Below, piece by piece: positions 14,419 through 25,600 of a DNA stretch of 44,825 nucleotides (its first letter is position 1; every line of letters starts with the position of its first letter). Position numbers and translations under genes: made by a program. Source of the stretch: Rhodococcus sp. (in: high G+C Gram-positive bacteria). Its GTDB lineage: Bacteria; Actinomycetota; Actinomycetes; Mycobacteriales; Mycobacteriaceae. The stretch is from positions 1 to 44,825 of the forward strand of contig JAAZAD010000544.1 of the NCBI GenBank assembly GCA_012514505.1. Direction: 5' to 3'. A model generated the notes under the pieces. It was given only the letters and a program-made list of their open reading frames with translations. It was not told the DNA's origin and did not search any database.

Positions 14419-16491
14419 GTGGGTTTGAAACCTCTTGCGTTGTTCGTGAAGCACGACGGCAGTTCCGCACGCGCGGCCGTGACGTGCCAGTACAAGTGCG
14501 GCAACCAGTGCTCGCACGAGGTACCCAACAGCTCCGGCGGTGAATACTTCCGCGACATCGCGCGTGCCGCACTCTCGCGTCGAGGTGTGCTTCGTGGTAC
14601 GGGAATGGCGGTCGTCGCGGTAGGTGCGGGCAGTCTGCTCGCCGCATGCTCCGACGACTCCAGCACCGCCACGGGCGGCGGGTCCAGCACCGCAGGGAAC
14701 GGGACTGCTCCGGCAGGCACAGGTTTCGACGCAGTTCCTCCCAACACGGACGACGCGCTGACCGTTCCCGCCGGTTACGAGCAGTCCGTCGTGATTCGTT
14801 GGGGCGATCCGGTACTCGAGGGCGCACCCGCATTCGATTTCGACAACCAGACACCGCAGGCCCAAGAGATGCAGTTCGGGTACAACAACGACTTCGCCGG
14901 GCTTCTGCCGGTCGAGGGCCGACCCAACACGTTCCTGCTCGTCGTCAGCCACGAGTACAGCACCGAGCCCCTGATGTTCCGCGGTTACGACGCCGAAAAC
15001 CCCTCCCTCGAGCAGTTCCAGATCGCCCTCGCGGCCCACGGCCTGTCCGTTGTCCAGGTGAAAGGCGAGCCCGGATCCGGCAGGCTCACACCGGAATTCG
15101 GTCCGCAGAACCGGCGAATCACCGCGAACACCGAATTTCTCGTCACCGGCCCCGCAGCGGGCAGCGCGTTCCTGAAAACCACTGCCGATCCCACCGGAAC
15201 GAAGGTGGTCGGCACGCTCAACAACTGTTCCGGCGGGGTGACCCCCTGGGGCACAGTCTTGTCCGGCGAAGAGAACTTCAACCAGTACTTCGGCAACACC
15301 GATTCCGTCACCGACCCGGCCGCCGCGGATCGCCTGAAGCGCTACGGCTTCGAGGGAGGCGCTTCCGAACGCCTGTGGGAGCGTTTCGATCCCCGCTTCG
15401 ACATCGCCCGGGAACCCAACGAGGTGCACCGCTTCGGTTACGTCGTCGAGGTCAACCCGTGGGATGCGTCGTCGGTGCCCGTCAAACACACCTCCCTCGG
15501 ACGCTTCAAGCACGAGGCAGCCACCATCTACATCACCGACGACGGCACCGTGGTCGCCTACAGCGGCGACGACGAAAAGTTCGACTACATGTACAAGTTC
15601 GTGTCGTCCCGCAAGAAGATGGACGGCAACGGACAAGCGGCGATGCGTCACAACATGACATTGCTCGACGCCGGGACGCTGTACGTCGCGAAGTTCACGG
15701 GCACCGCCGGCGACGAGATCGACGGGTCCGGTACGCTTCCGTCGGACGGAAAGTTCGACGGAACCGGTGAGTGGATTCCACTGCTGAAGACCGGCGAAGA
15801 CGGCACCGGCGAATCGTTCGTCGACGGCATGAGCGCCGAAGAAGTCGCGGTGTTCACCCGGCAGGCGGGTGACGAGGTGGGCGCCACCAAGATGGACCGG
15901 CCAGAGGACTTCGAGCCCAACCCCAAGACCGGCAAGGTCTATGTCGCGCTCACCAACAACAACAAGCGCGGCACCGATGGCAACCCGGCCGCAGACGAAA
16001 TGAACCCGCGTAACACCAACAAGAACGGTCAGGTTCTCGAGCTGGACGACGACCACGCGGGCACGACGTTCACGTGGAACTTGCTCCTGGTGTGTGGCGA
16101 TCCCCAGGAGGCGGACACCTACTACGGCGGGTTCGACAAGGACGCGGTCAGCCCGATCTCCTGCCCGGACAATGTGGCGTTCGACGTGCACGGAAATCTA
16201 TGGGTGTCCACCGACGGCAATGCACTCGGCGCCAACGACGGGTTGTTCAGCGTCGTACTCGACGGTGACCGCCGCGGTGAGACGAAACAGTTTCTGTCGG
16301 TGCCGGTCGGCGCCGAGACGTGCGGACCCATCGTCACGGAGGACCGCGTGCTGGTCAGCGTGCAGCACCCCGGTGAGCTCGACGACGCCACGATCGAGAG
16401 TCCGGGCTCACACTGGCCGGGTGGTGGCGACTCACAACCCCGGCCGGCCGTCGTGGCGGCGTGGAATCCCCGCGGCACCATCGGCGCCTGA
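14419..16491 (+). CDS. PhoX-type (DUF839) phosphatase, Tat-exported lipoprotein
   Basis: The protein has 690 residues from the GTG at 14419, which has GGGAG upstream. PhoX enzymes are calcium/iron-dependent phosphatases that release phosphate from organic esters outside the cell. The N-terminal block with CQYKCGNQC (Cys 23, 27, 31) precedes a twin-arginine motif SRRGVLRG (Arg 54-55), a hydrophobic stretch and lipobox LAAC with Cys77, so export is by Tat with lipid anchoring. The family pattern continues with WGDPVLEG, LLVVSHEYSTEPLMF, NNCSGGVTPWGTVLSGEENFNQYF, GRFKHEAATI, DRPEDFEPNPKTGKVYVALTN and FDVHGNLWVSTDG. Phosphate-starvation control would be usual, but no clear PHO box was identified. 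Confidence 0.9.
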   Translation: MGLKPLALFVKHDGSSARAAVTCQYKCGNQCSHEVPNSSGGEYFRDIARAALSRRGVLRGTGMAVVAVGAGSLLAACSDDSSTATGGGSSTAGNGTAPAGTGFDAVPPNTDDALTVPAGYEQSVVIRWGDPVLEGAPAFDFDNQTPQAQEMQFGYNNDFAGLLPVEGRPNTFLLVVSHEYSTEPLMFRGYDAENPSLEQFQIALAAHGLSVVQVKGEPGSGRLTPEFGPQNRRITANTEFLVTGPAAGSAFLKTTADPTGTKVVGTLNNCSGGVTPWGTVLSGEENFNQYFGNTDSVTDPAAADRLKRYGFEGGASERLWERFDPRFDIAREPNEVHRFGYVVEVNPWDASSVPVKHTSLGRFKHEAATIYITDDGTVVAYSGDDEKFDYMYKFVSSRKKMDGNGQAAMRHNMTLLDAGTLYVAKFTGTAGDEIDGSGTLPSDGKFDGTGEWIPLLKTGEDGTGESFVDGMSAEEVAVFTRQAGDEVGATKMDRPEDFEPNPKTGKVYVALTNNNKRGTDGNPAADEMNPRNTNKNGQVLELDDDHAGTTFTWNLLLVCGDPQEADTYYGGFDKDAVSPISCPDNVAFDVHGNLWVSTDGNALGANDGLFSVVLDGDRRGETKQFLSVPVGAETCGPIVTEDRVLVSVQHPGELDDATIESPGSHWPGGGDSQPRPAVVAAWNPRGTIGA

Positions 16492-16656
16492 CCTGCAAGA
16501 TCCCACCTACTGGGAAGTAAGATCCATACTTTGTAATATCGCGCGCGTCACACTCGATACCGAAATGCGGCAAATACGTCATTTATGACGTGCACCTCGG
16601 TCCCGATGTCCGTGTGTGCCCCTGACGATGGGAGTGCATGCGGATAGGAGTCGGCG
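16492..16656 (+). promoter_or_regulatory. NRPS upstream region with palindrome
   Basis: This 165-bp region is locally AT-richer than its surroundings (ACTTTGTAATATC near 16528). It holds a perfect dyad ACGTCA-TTTA-TGACGT at 16576-16591 and a direct repeat AAGATCC at 16497 and 16519. A ribosome site ATAGGAG (16644-16650) precedes the GTG at 16657. The dyad is the best operator candidate for the synthetase operon. No IdeR/DtxR iron box is visible. Confidence 0.45.
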
Positions 16657-19600
16657 GTGACGGGTGGAACGACGATGCCAGGTCAGCAGGCTGCAACAGC
16701 TGCCCAGCATCGATCACCACTCTCCCCGGCTCAACAGGGGATGTGGTTCGCTCAGCAGCTCGCCGGCGATGTGCCGATCACGATCGCCCAGTACGTGGAC
16801 ATCACCGGCGAGCTCGACGCCGAACTTCTCGCCTCCGTGAGCCGTACCGCAGCGGTCGAGGTGGGGTCCGGCCTGCTGCGAATCGAGGAGTCGGGCAGCG
16901 GACCGGTTCAGTTCGTCGACGACAGTTCGCCCGACACCGTCGACATTCACGACTTCCGCGGGCACCCCGACCCCGTGACGGCTGCCCTGGAGTGGATGCG
17001 GCGCGAGTCGGCACGCCCTCTCGATGTCCTGCAGGACCCGTTGGCGGCCGGGGCCATCCTGCGCGTCGCCGACGACCGCAGTTTCTGGTTCGCACGAAGC
17101 CATCACATCGCCCTCGACGGCCACGGCGCCATGAACTTCATGAATCGGGCAGCCGAGTTGTACACCGCGAGCGCGCACGGCCTCGAGCCCGCCCCGTGTC
17201 CGGCCGTTTCACCCGCGGAACTCACCAGAGCCGAGGACGCCTACCGGTCGTCCCGCCGGTTCGACACCGACCGAACGTACTGGTCGCAGCAAACACAACA
17301 CCTACCGGAACCGGTCAGTCTGTCCCGCTCCGGTCCGGCACCGGTATCTGCACAATCGTTGATATGCGGTGGCACGCTGTCGGATTCGGCATCCCGCGCG
17401 CTCGAACAGCTTGCCGACGAGACGGGCACCAGCGCGGCACCGATCATCGTTGCGGCATTCGGCGCCTATGTCGCCGCGTTGACCGGCTCGGAGGACCTCG
17501 TCCTGAGCCTGCCGGTTTCGGGCCGGGTCACGGTATCGCTGCGCCGCTCGGGCGGCATGATGTCCAACATCGTCCCCCTGCGCCTGCACGTACCGGCCGA
17601 CACGACGACGGGCGAACTGGTCGATGCGGTGCGCACCCGTTTGACCGGCGCACTTCGGCATCAGCGGTACCGTCATGAAGATATCCGTCGCGACCTCGAT
17701 GGCGGTAGCGGAGAGGCCGGCTTCTTCGGGCCGGCCGTGAACATCATGATGTTCCACCGTCAGATCCAGCTCGGCGATCTGGTCGGTGAATTCAATGTTC
17801 TCTCCACCGGACCGGTCGACGACCTCTCCGTGAACCTGTATCCATCCGTTGCCGGCGGGGTCACGCGAATCGACTTCGAAGCCAACCCTTCTCGATACGA
17901 CGACGCCGAACTTCGCACGCTGCACGCACGATTCCTACGGGTGTTCGAGCAGTTCGTCACGGCCGGACCGGATCGTCGCCTGGCCGAACTGAGCCTTCTC
18001 GACGCCGGCGAACGCGCCGAGCTGCTGCCCGCTCGTGGCATCGCAGGCCACTCCGAGTTCACGTTGCCGGAAATGTTGTCCGACACCGCCTCCCGCCACC
18101 CCGACGCCCTCGCTCTCACCGGGCTGGGTGAGAAGGTGACCTACGCAGAGCTCGAGGCTGCGTCCAATCGGCTTGCGCGCGTGCTGATCCAGCACGGTGC
18201 AGGACCGGAAACCTTCGTCGCCGTTGCGATCACTCGCTCGTACGAATCCGTCCTCGCAGTGTGGGCGGTAGCGAAGACAGGCGCAGCTTTCGTCCCGGTC
18301 GACCCGAACTACCCGGCCGCACGCGTCGAACACATGCTCACCGATTCGGGAGCGGCGCTCGGACTGACCACTGCGGCCGCACGTTCTCTGCTACCGAGCC
18401 ATACCGGCACCGACTGGCTGATCCTCGATTCGGACGAACTCGCCGACCTGACTGCGGCACAGCCAGATACCCGGATCAGGAACGACGACCGCATCACACC
18501 GCTGCGCCTCCACCATCTCGCCTATATCGTCTACACCTCCGGGTCGACGGGTACGCCCAAGGGTGTTGCGATGTGGCACACCGGGCTCCACAATTTCGTC
18601 GTCGAGCAGCTGGGTCGGTACGGGGCCGGGCCGGGTTCGCGGGTCCTGCACGTCTCCTCACCCAGCTTCGACGCCGCCGTATTCGAATACCTGCTGGCGT
18701 TCGGCTCCGGCGGCACACTGGTCGTCGCACCGGCCGACGTCTACGGCGGCGCGGAACTGCACGCGCTGATCGCGGAGCACGCGGTGTCACACGCCTTCCT
18801 CACCCCGGCGCCACTCGCTTCGCTGTCGCCGACGGGACTGGACTGCCTCACCGATCTGACGGTGGGAGGGGAGATCGTCCCGACGGAATTGGTGCAGCGG
18901 TGGGCGCCCGGACGGCGTCTGTTCATCGCCTACGGTCCGACCGAGACCACCATCATGGCCGCGATCAGCGAGCCCATGCGCGCCGGCGACCTCGTCGATC
19001 TGGGTGGGCCGCTCCGCGGCACCACCGCCGTCGTCCTCGACCGGCGATTGCGGCCCGTTCCGCCCGGCGCGGTCGGCGAACTGTACTTGGGCGGGGCCGG
19101 TCTCGCCCGCGACTACCTCGAGAGGCCCGGACTGTCGTCAGGCCGATTCGTCGCGTCTCCGTGGGGTCTGCCGGGCGAACGTCTGTACCGCACCGGCGAT
19201 CTCGTGCGCTGGCAGCGGTCCCCGAGAACCGGCGCTCTCGCAATCGGGTACGTCGGACGATCCGACTTCCAGGTGAAAATTCGCGGATTGCGCGTCGAGC
19301 TGGGCGAGATCGACCACGTCCTCACCGCGCACCCGGCGGTGGAGTTCGGCGCGACCCTCGGTGTGGAAGGTCCGCACAGCACGGTGCTGGTGGCGTATGT
19401 GCTTCCGACACCGGGAAATCCGATCACGACGGAAGAGCTGATCGACCACCTGGCACAGTCGTTGCCGACGCACATGGTGCCCGCCCAGATCATCCTTCTC
19501 GACCACGTGCCGCTCACCCCCGTCGGAAAACTGGACCGAAAAGCACTTCCCGCACCTCGGTTCGGATCGGCAGGGAACTCCCGCCAACCGCGTACCGTGA

Positions 19601-22600
19601 CCGAGGAAATCCTCACCGCCACGGTCGGCGAGATCGTGGGCGTTCCCGATGCCGGGGTAGAGGACAGCTTCTTCGGTCTCGGTGGCAATTCGCTGTCGGC
19701 TACCCAGTTGGCAGCGCGCGCCTCCGCGATCTTCGGGGTGCATCTCACTGTTCGCGACGTGTTCGAGTCACCGACCGCGGCGGGCCTCGCCGTCCGCGTC
19801 AGCGAACTGCAAGCCAGTGCCGAACTGCAGGCCAACACCGAATCGGGACGGATTCCGCTCACAGCAGGCCCGCGGCCTGATCACGTGCCACTGTCCCTGT
19901 CGCAGCAACGCTTGTGGTTCCTCAACCGTCTCGATCCCACCTCGGGAGCCGACAACATCCCGGTCGCCATAAGGCTGAGCGGTGACCTCGACGTCTCCGC
20001 GCTCACCCACGCTCTGCACGACGTGGTAGTTCGGCACGAGAGCCTGCGGACCGTGTACCCGGACGGGGCTTCCGGTCCGCACCAGCTCGTCCTGCCTGCC
20101 GAACAGGCACTTCCCGATTTGCCGATCCGCTCGTGCGGTGAAGAGGACCTCGTCGGCGCCCTCTTCGACATCGCTGCACCGGGATTCGACCTGGCCACGG
20201 AAACACCGGTACGGGCTGCCCTTCTGCGACTGTCCGCATCCGAGCATGTACTGGTCGTCGTGGTGCACCATGTGTCCGCCGACGGCTGGTCGATGACCGC
20301 CCTGGCCCGCGATCTCATGCTCGCCTACGGTGCGCGGGGCGCCGGTACGGACCCGGCGTTCACCCCACTGCCCGTGCAGTATGCCGACTTCACCCTGTGG
20401 CAGAGAGCCCGACTGGGAGACGAGAAGGCAGACGTTTCCCCGGCCCGGACCGGTGTCGACTACTGGCGGACCACACTCTCGGGACTCCCCGAACAGATCG
20501 AGTTGCCCTACGACCGGCCGCGCCCACCCGTGGCCTCGTACCAGGGTGCCACCGTGAAGTTCGCGATCGGCGCCGAAACCCACGCACAACTCGTAACCCT
20601 TGCGCGACAAAATGACTGCACACAGTTCATGGTGATGCACGCCGCCCTGACCGTGCTGCTCAGCCGCCTCGGTGCCGGTGACGACATCGCCGTCGGCACA
20701 CCGGTGGCCGGCCGGGGTGCTGCCGAACTCGACGACGTGGTGGGCATGTTCGTCGGCACCCTCGTGCTGCGGGGCGAAGTCCATTCGTCCGACACGTTCT
20801 CGGAACTTCTGCGCCGGTCACGCGATGTTGCGTTGGGCGCCTTCGCGCACCCCGATGTCCCGTTCGAGCGTCTGGTGGAAGTTCTCAACCCCACGCGCTC
20901 GACCGCCCGCCACCCGTTGTTTCAGGTGATGCTCGCGTTCCAGAACCTGGCACCCTCCGCGTTGGAGCTACCGGGCCTCACCGTCCAGACCGAGGAGATC
21001 GACACCGGACGGTCCAAGTTCGACCTGCAACTCACCATGGTCGAGCACACCACCGCCGATGGCACTGCGGGCGGACTCGACGCCCAGTTCACCTATGCCA
21101 CCGACTTGTTCGACAGGTCGACGGTGCAGGCGATGGCGGAGCGCCTGTGCCACATTCTCGACGCTGTACTGGCCGACCCGACGGTCGCTGTCGGTGATAT
21201 CGAGCTGCTGTCCGAGCCCGAACGCAACCAGATCCTCCGTCAGTGGAACTCCACCGATGTCGAGGTGGCTCCGGCGACGATGGTGGACTTGTTCGACGCC
21301 CAGGTGGCACGCACCCCGGACGCGATCGCGCTGATCGGCGACCCCGAGGGCGCGGCCGCCGACACCCTCACGTACGCCGAGTTCGACTCTCGCGCAAACC
21401 GTCTCGCCCGCCACCTGATCGCTTCGGGGGTGGGTCCGGAATCGCGAGTTGCGCTGGCCATCGCCCGTTCCGTGGATCTGCTCGTCGGCATGTATGCGGT
21501 GGTCAAGGCCGGTGGCGCCTATGTACCGATCGACACCGAACATCCGGCAGACCGGATCCGTTACGTCCTCGAGGCGTCGGACCCCGTCTGCGTGCTCACC
21601 ACCACCGGCGACACCGTGGCTCTTCCTGCCGAGGCCACGGTGTTCGCGATCGACGCCCTCGACGTGTCCGGGCTTTCTCCGGCACCGGTCACCGACAAGG
21701 ACCGCCTCGCCCCGCTCCGCCCGGACAACAGCGCATACCTCATCTTCACGTCCGGTTCGACAGGGCGGCCCAAGGGTGTGGAGGTCTCGCACCGCGCTGC
21801 GGTGAATCTGTTGCAGTGGATGCAGATCGACCTGCCACTGACGGCAACCGACCGCGTAATCCTCAAGGCGCCGGTCACGTTCGACGTGTCGGTGTGGGAA
21901 TGCTTCGGCATCCTCGGCGTCGGTGGCAGCCTGATCGTCATTCAGCCGGACGGCCACCGTGACCCTGCCTATCTGCACCGAGTTCTCACCGAGCAGCGAG
22001 TCACGATCGCCGAGTTCGTCCCCTCGATGCTGGACGTGTTCCTGTCCACCCCGGAGCTGGCACTGCCCGACACCCTCCAGATGATCTACGTGGGCGGCGA
22101 GGCCGTGTCGCGGAGTACCGCCAACCGCGTGCTCGAACTGGGAATGCGGTTGGGCAACTTCTACGGTCCCACCGAAGCGGCGGTCACCACCACGTATCAC
22201 GAGGTACTGGCGGGGGAGACCGAGGCGAACGTGCCGATCGGCCGCCCTGTCTGGAACACCCAGGCGTTCGTGCTCGACGACCGACTTCAGCCCGTACCGG
22301 TCGGTGTCCCCGGCGAGCTGTACCTGGCCGGCGAGCAATTGGCGCGTGGGTATGCCGGACGTCCGGATCTGAGTGCCACGCGATTCGTGGCCGACCCGTT
22401 CGGCAATCCAGACGGTCGTATGTATCGCACCGGCGACCTCGTGCGCCTGCTACCCGACGGGAACATAGATTTCCTGGGCCGCACCGACTTCCAGGTGAAG
22501 CTCCGAGGTCTGCGCATCGAACTGGGCGAGATCGAAGCCGTCCTGCTCGCTCGCGACGACATCGATCAGGCCGTGGTGTTGGTACGTGAGGACGTACCGG

Positions 22601-25600
22601 GCCAAGCCCAGCTGGTGGCCTACCTGACCGGACACCGCGATCCGGTCACCGGCATCCTCACCGAGCCGGACCTCGACGACGTCCGTGCAGACCTCGGCAC
22701 TCACCTTCCCGCGTACATGGTTCCGGCCGCGATGCTGGTGCTACCGCAGCTGCCCATCAATTCGACGGGCAAGCTGGACCGCCCGGCCCTGCCCGTCCCT
22801 GAGGTCGTCGCAGCTGCCTATCGGCCTGCCCGTACTCCCGTGGAGGAAGCGGTCGTCGAGGTGCTCTCCGACCTTCTGGGCAGTGAACGGATCGGCCTGG
22901 ACGACGACTTCTTCGCACTCGGCGGAAACTCGCTCATTGCCACCCGGGTCGCGGCGCGACTCGGTTCGTCGTTGGGTGTGACGATGCCGCTCCGGCTCTT
23001 GTTCGAAGCGCCCAAGGTTGCCGATCTCGCCGCGCGGATCGAGGAGGAGATCGAGCCAGGCGGACGCCGCAACGAGCTCGTCGCCACCACGCGTCCTGCC
23101 ACGATTCCGCTGTCTCCTGCCCAGCAACGAATCTGGTTCCTCAACAGGTTCGACCCCGCATCCCCGGCGTACAACCTGCCATTCACCGTGCGGTTCAAGG
23201 GCGCCCTCGATGTCGCTGCCCTCGAGGCAGCACTGGGTGACGTGATCGCTCGCCACGAGACGCTGCGCACCCGCTACCCGGAGTCGGCCGAGGGCCCGTA
23301 CCAGCTGATCTCCGACGACGAATCATTCTCCCTGCCCACCGAGGAGATTGCGACCGACGACGCGGCCGGCCGCGTCCTCGAGTTGGCGTCGACAGGGTTC
23401 GACGTCACGACCGAACTCCCGTTGCGGGCAACGTTGTTGCGGCTGGGTTCCGAGGAACACCTGCTCGTCGTCGTGATGCATCACATCGCCTCCGACGGCT
23501 GGTCGGTGGGCCCGCTCGCCGGTGATGTGATGCGGGCCTTCACCGCCCGGTCCGACGGACGCAACCCCGAACTGCCGGTGCTGCCGGTCCAGTACGCGGA
23601 TTACACCCTGTGGCAACGGGATCTGCTCGGAACCGAGAACGATCCGGCATCCACTGCGGCCCGCCAACTGGACTTCTGGCGTCACACGCTCGCCGGGCTG
23701 CCCGACGCCATCGATCTACCGACGGACCGACCGCGGCCCGCAGAACCGACCCATCGCGGCGCGGTGATGGAGTTCTCTGTCCCCGCCGAACTCCACGACG
23801 GGATGCGGGACCTTGCCCACGCCGGGCAAGCCAGTGTCTTCATGGTCGCGCATGCTGCACTGACAGTCCTGCTGCACCGTCTGTCGCACTCCGACGACAT
23901 CGCCATCGGAACCGCGGTCTCGGGACGCGGGCACGCCGCCCTCGATGATCTGATCGGCATGTTCGTCGGAACTCTGGTGCTGCGCACCCAGGTGGACCCG
24001 GGCGCCGGTTTCGCCGACCTCCTGAGCCGGACCCGCGACGGTGACCTTGCCGCTCTAGACCACGGTGACCTGCCGTTCGAGCGGATCGTGGAAGCACTGG
24101 ATCCGCCGCGTGAGCGTGGACGGCACCCGCTGTTCCAGGTGGCGTTGTCGCTCGACGACGGCGCGCTCACCGAGTTCGCGCTGCCGGGTCTGCACACGAC
24201 GCTCGAGCCGGTCGACGTGCACGTCGCAAAGTTCGATCTGCAGCTCACCTTGGCGCCGCAGCCCGACGGCGGGATGCGGGGCGTCTTCACCTACGCCACC
24301 GACCTGTTCGACGAATCGACAGTCCGCTCGTTCGCTCACCGCTACGTGCGTGTCCTCGAGACCGTTACTGCGGACGCCGCTCTGCCCGTCGGTGACATCG
24401 AGATTCTCGGAGAGAGCGAGCGCGCTGCACTCGTCACTCCGTTTACGCAGCCGCCCGTCGCGCCGGTCACTCTGCCGGAACTTCTGGCAGCGGCAGCTCG
24501 CAACTCCGATGCGCCTGCCCTGATCGACGGGGACCGGGTGGTGTCCTACGGCGAGCTGGACGAACGCTCGAACCGGCTGGCCCGATTGCTCCTCGGCCTC
24601 GGTGTGCGCCGCGGCGCCGTGGTGGCGCTCGGCATGCCCCGGTCGGTGGAGTTCGTTCTCGCCGTGTGGGCGGTCGCCAAGACAGGTGCGGCGTTCGTGG
24701 CGGTGGACCCGCGCCACCCGGGGCAGCGAATCGCGCACACGATCGCCGATTCCGGTGCTCGGCTGGTCCTTACCGGACCTTCCGACATAGTGGTACCCGA
24801 CACCGTGGCTCAACTCCGCGTCGACGCCGAAGCATCCGTTGCTGCAGCGTATTCCGGAGCGTCCGTGGATCTCGCGCCGCCAGCTGTCCAGGACGTCGCC
24901 TACCTCATCTACACCTCGGGTTCGACGGGTCGTCCGAAGGGCGTCGCCGTCACGCATGCGGGTCTCGGCGCCGTCGTGACCGAGCAGCGGGACCAATTCC
25001 TGGTGGAGGCGCGATCCCGGGTACTCCACGCCGCATCACCGAGCTTCGACGCCTCCATCTTCGAACTCCTCATGGCCATCGGGCCTGGTGCGGCGCTCGT
25101 CGTCGCTCCCGCCGAGGTGGTGGGCGGCGACGACCTCGCCGACGTCATGCGGTTCGGCCGGGTGAGCCACGCTGTCGTCACACCGGCGGTGCTCGGTTCG
25201 GTGGATCATCGCGGTCTCGACGACCTGCACGCCATCCTTCTCGCCGGCGACGTCTGCCCGCCGGAACTGGTGGCACGCTGGGTTCGTCCGGCCACCCATC
25301 TGATTCCCAGGCGGCACATCTTCAATGGTTACGGCCCCACCGAGAGCACCATCTGGGCAACGGTTGCCGGCCCGATCTTCCCAGACAATCCCGTCACGAT
25401 CGGATCCGCGATCGCCGGTCTGCGTGCCACCGTCCTCGACCGACGGCTGCACCCGGTTCCCGACGGGGTGACCGGTGAGCTGTACCTGGCGGGCGCCGCG
25501 CTGGCCCGCGGCTACCTCGGACGGCCCGACCTGACCACCGGCCGGTTCGTCGCAGACCCATTCGCCTCGTCACCGGGCGAGCGCATGTACCGGACCGGCG

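Noticed and set aside
14377-16191. Long open frame on the minus strand opposite the PhoX gene
   Set aside because: It mirrors a well-supported gene with a Tat signal and family motifs. Its translation has no recognisable domain, as expected of an antisense shadow in high-GC DNA.
16492-16656. Iron (IdeR/DtxR) box upstream of the synthetase
   Set aside because: No sequence close to TTAGGTTAGGCTAACC is present, so a siderophore role is not supported by regulation.
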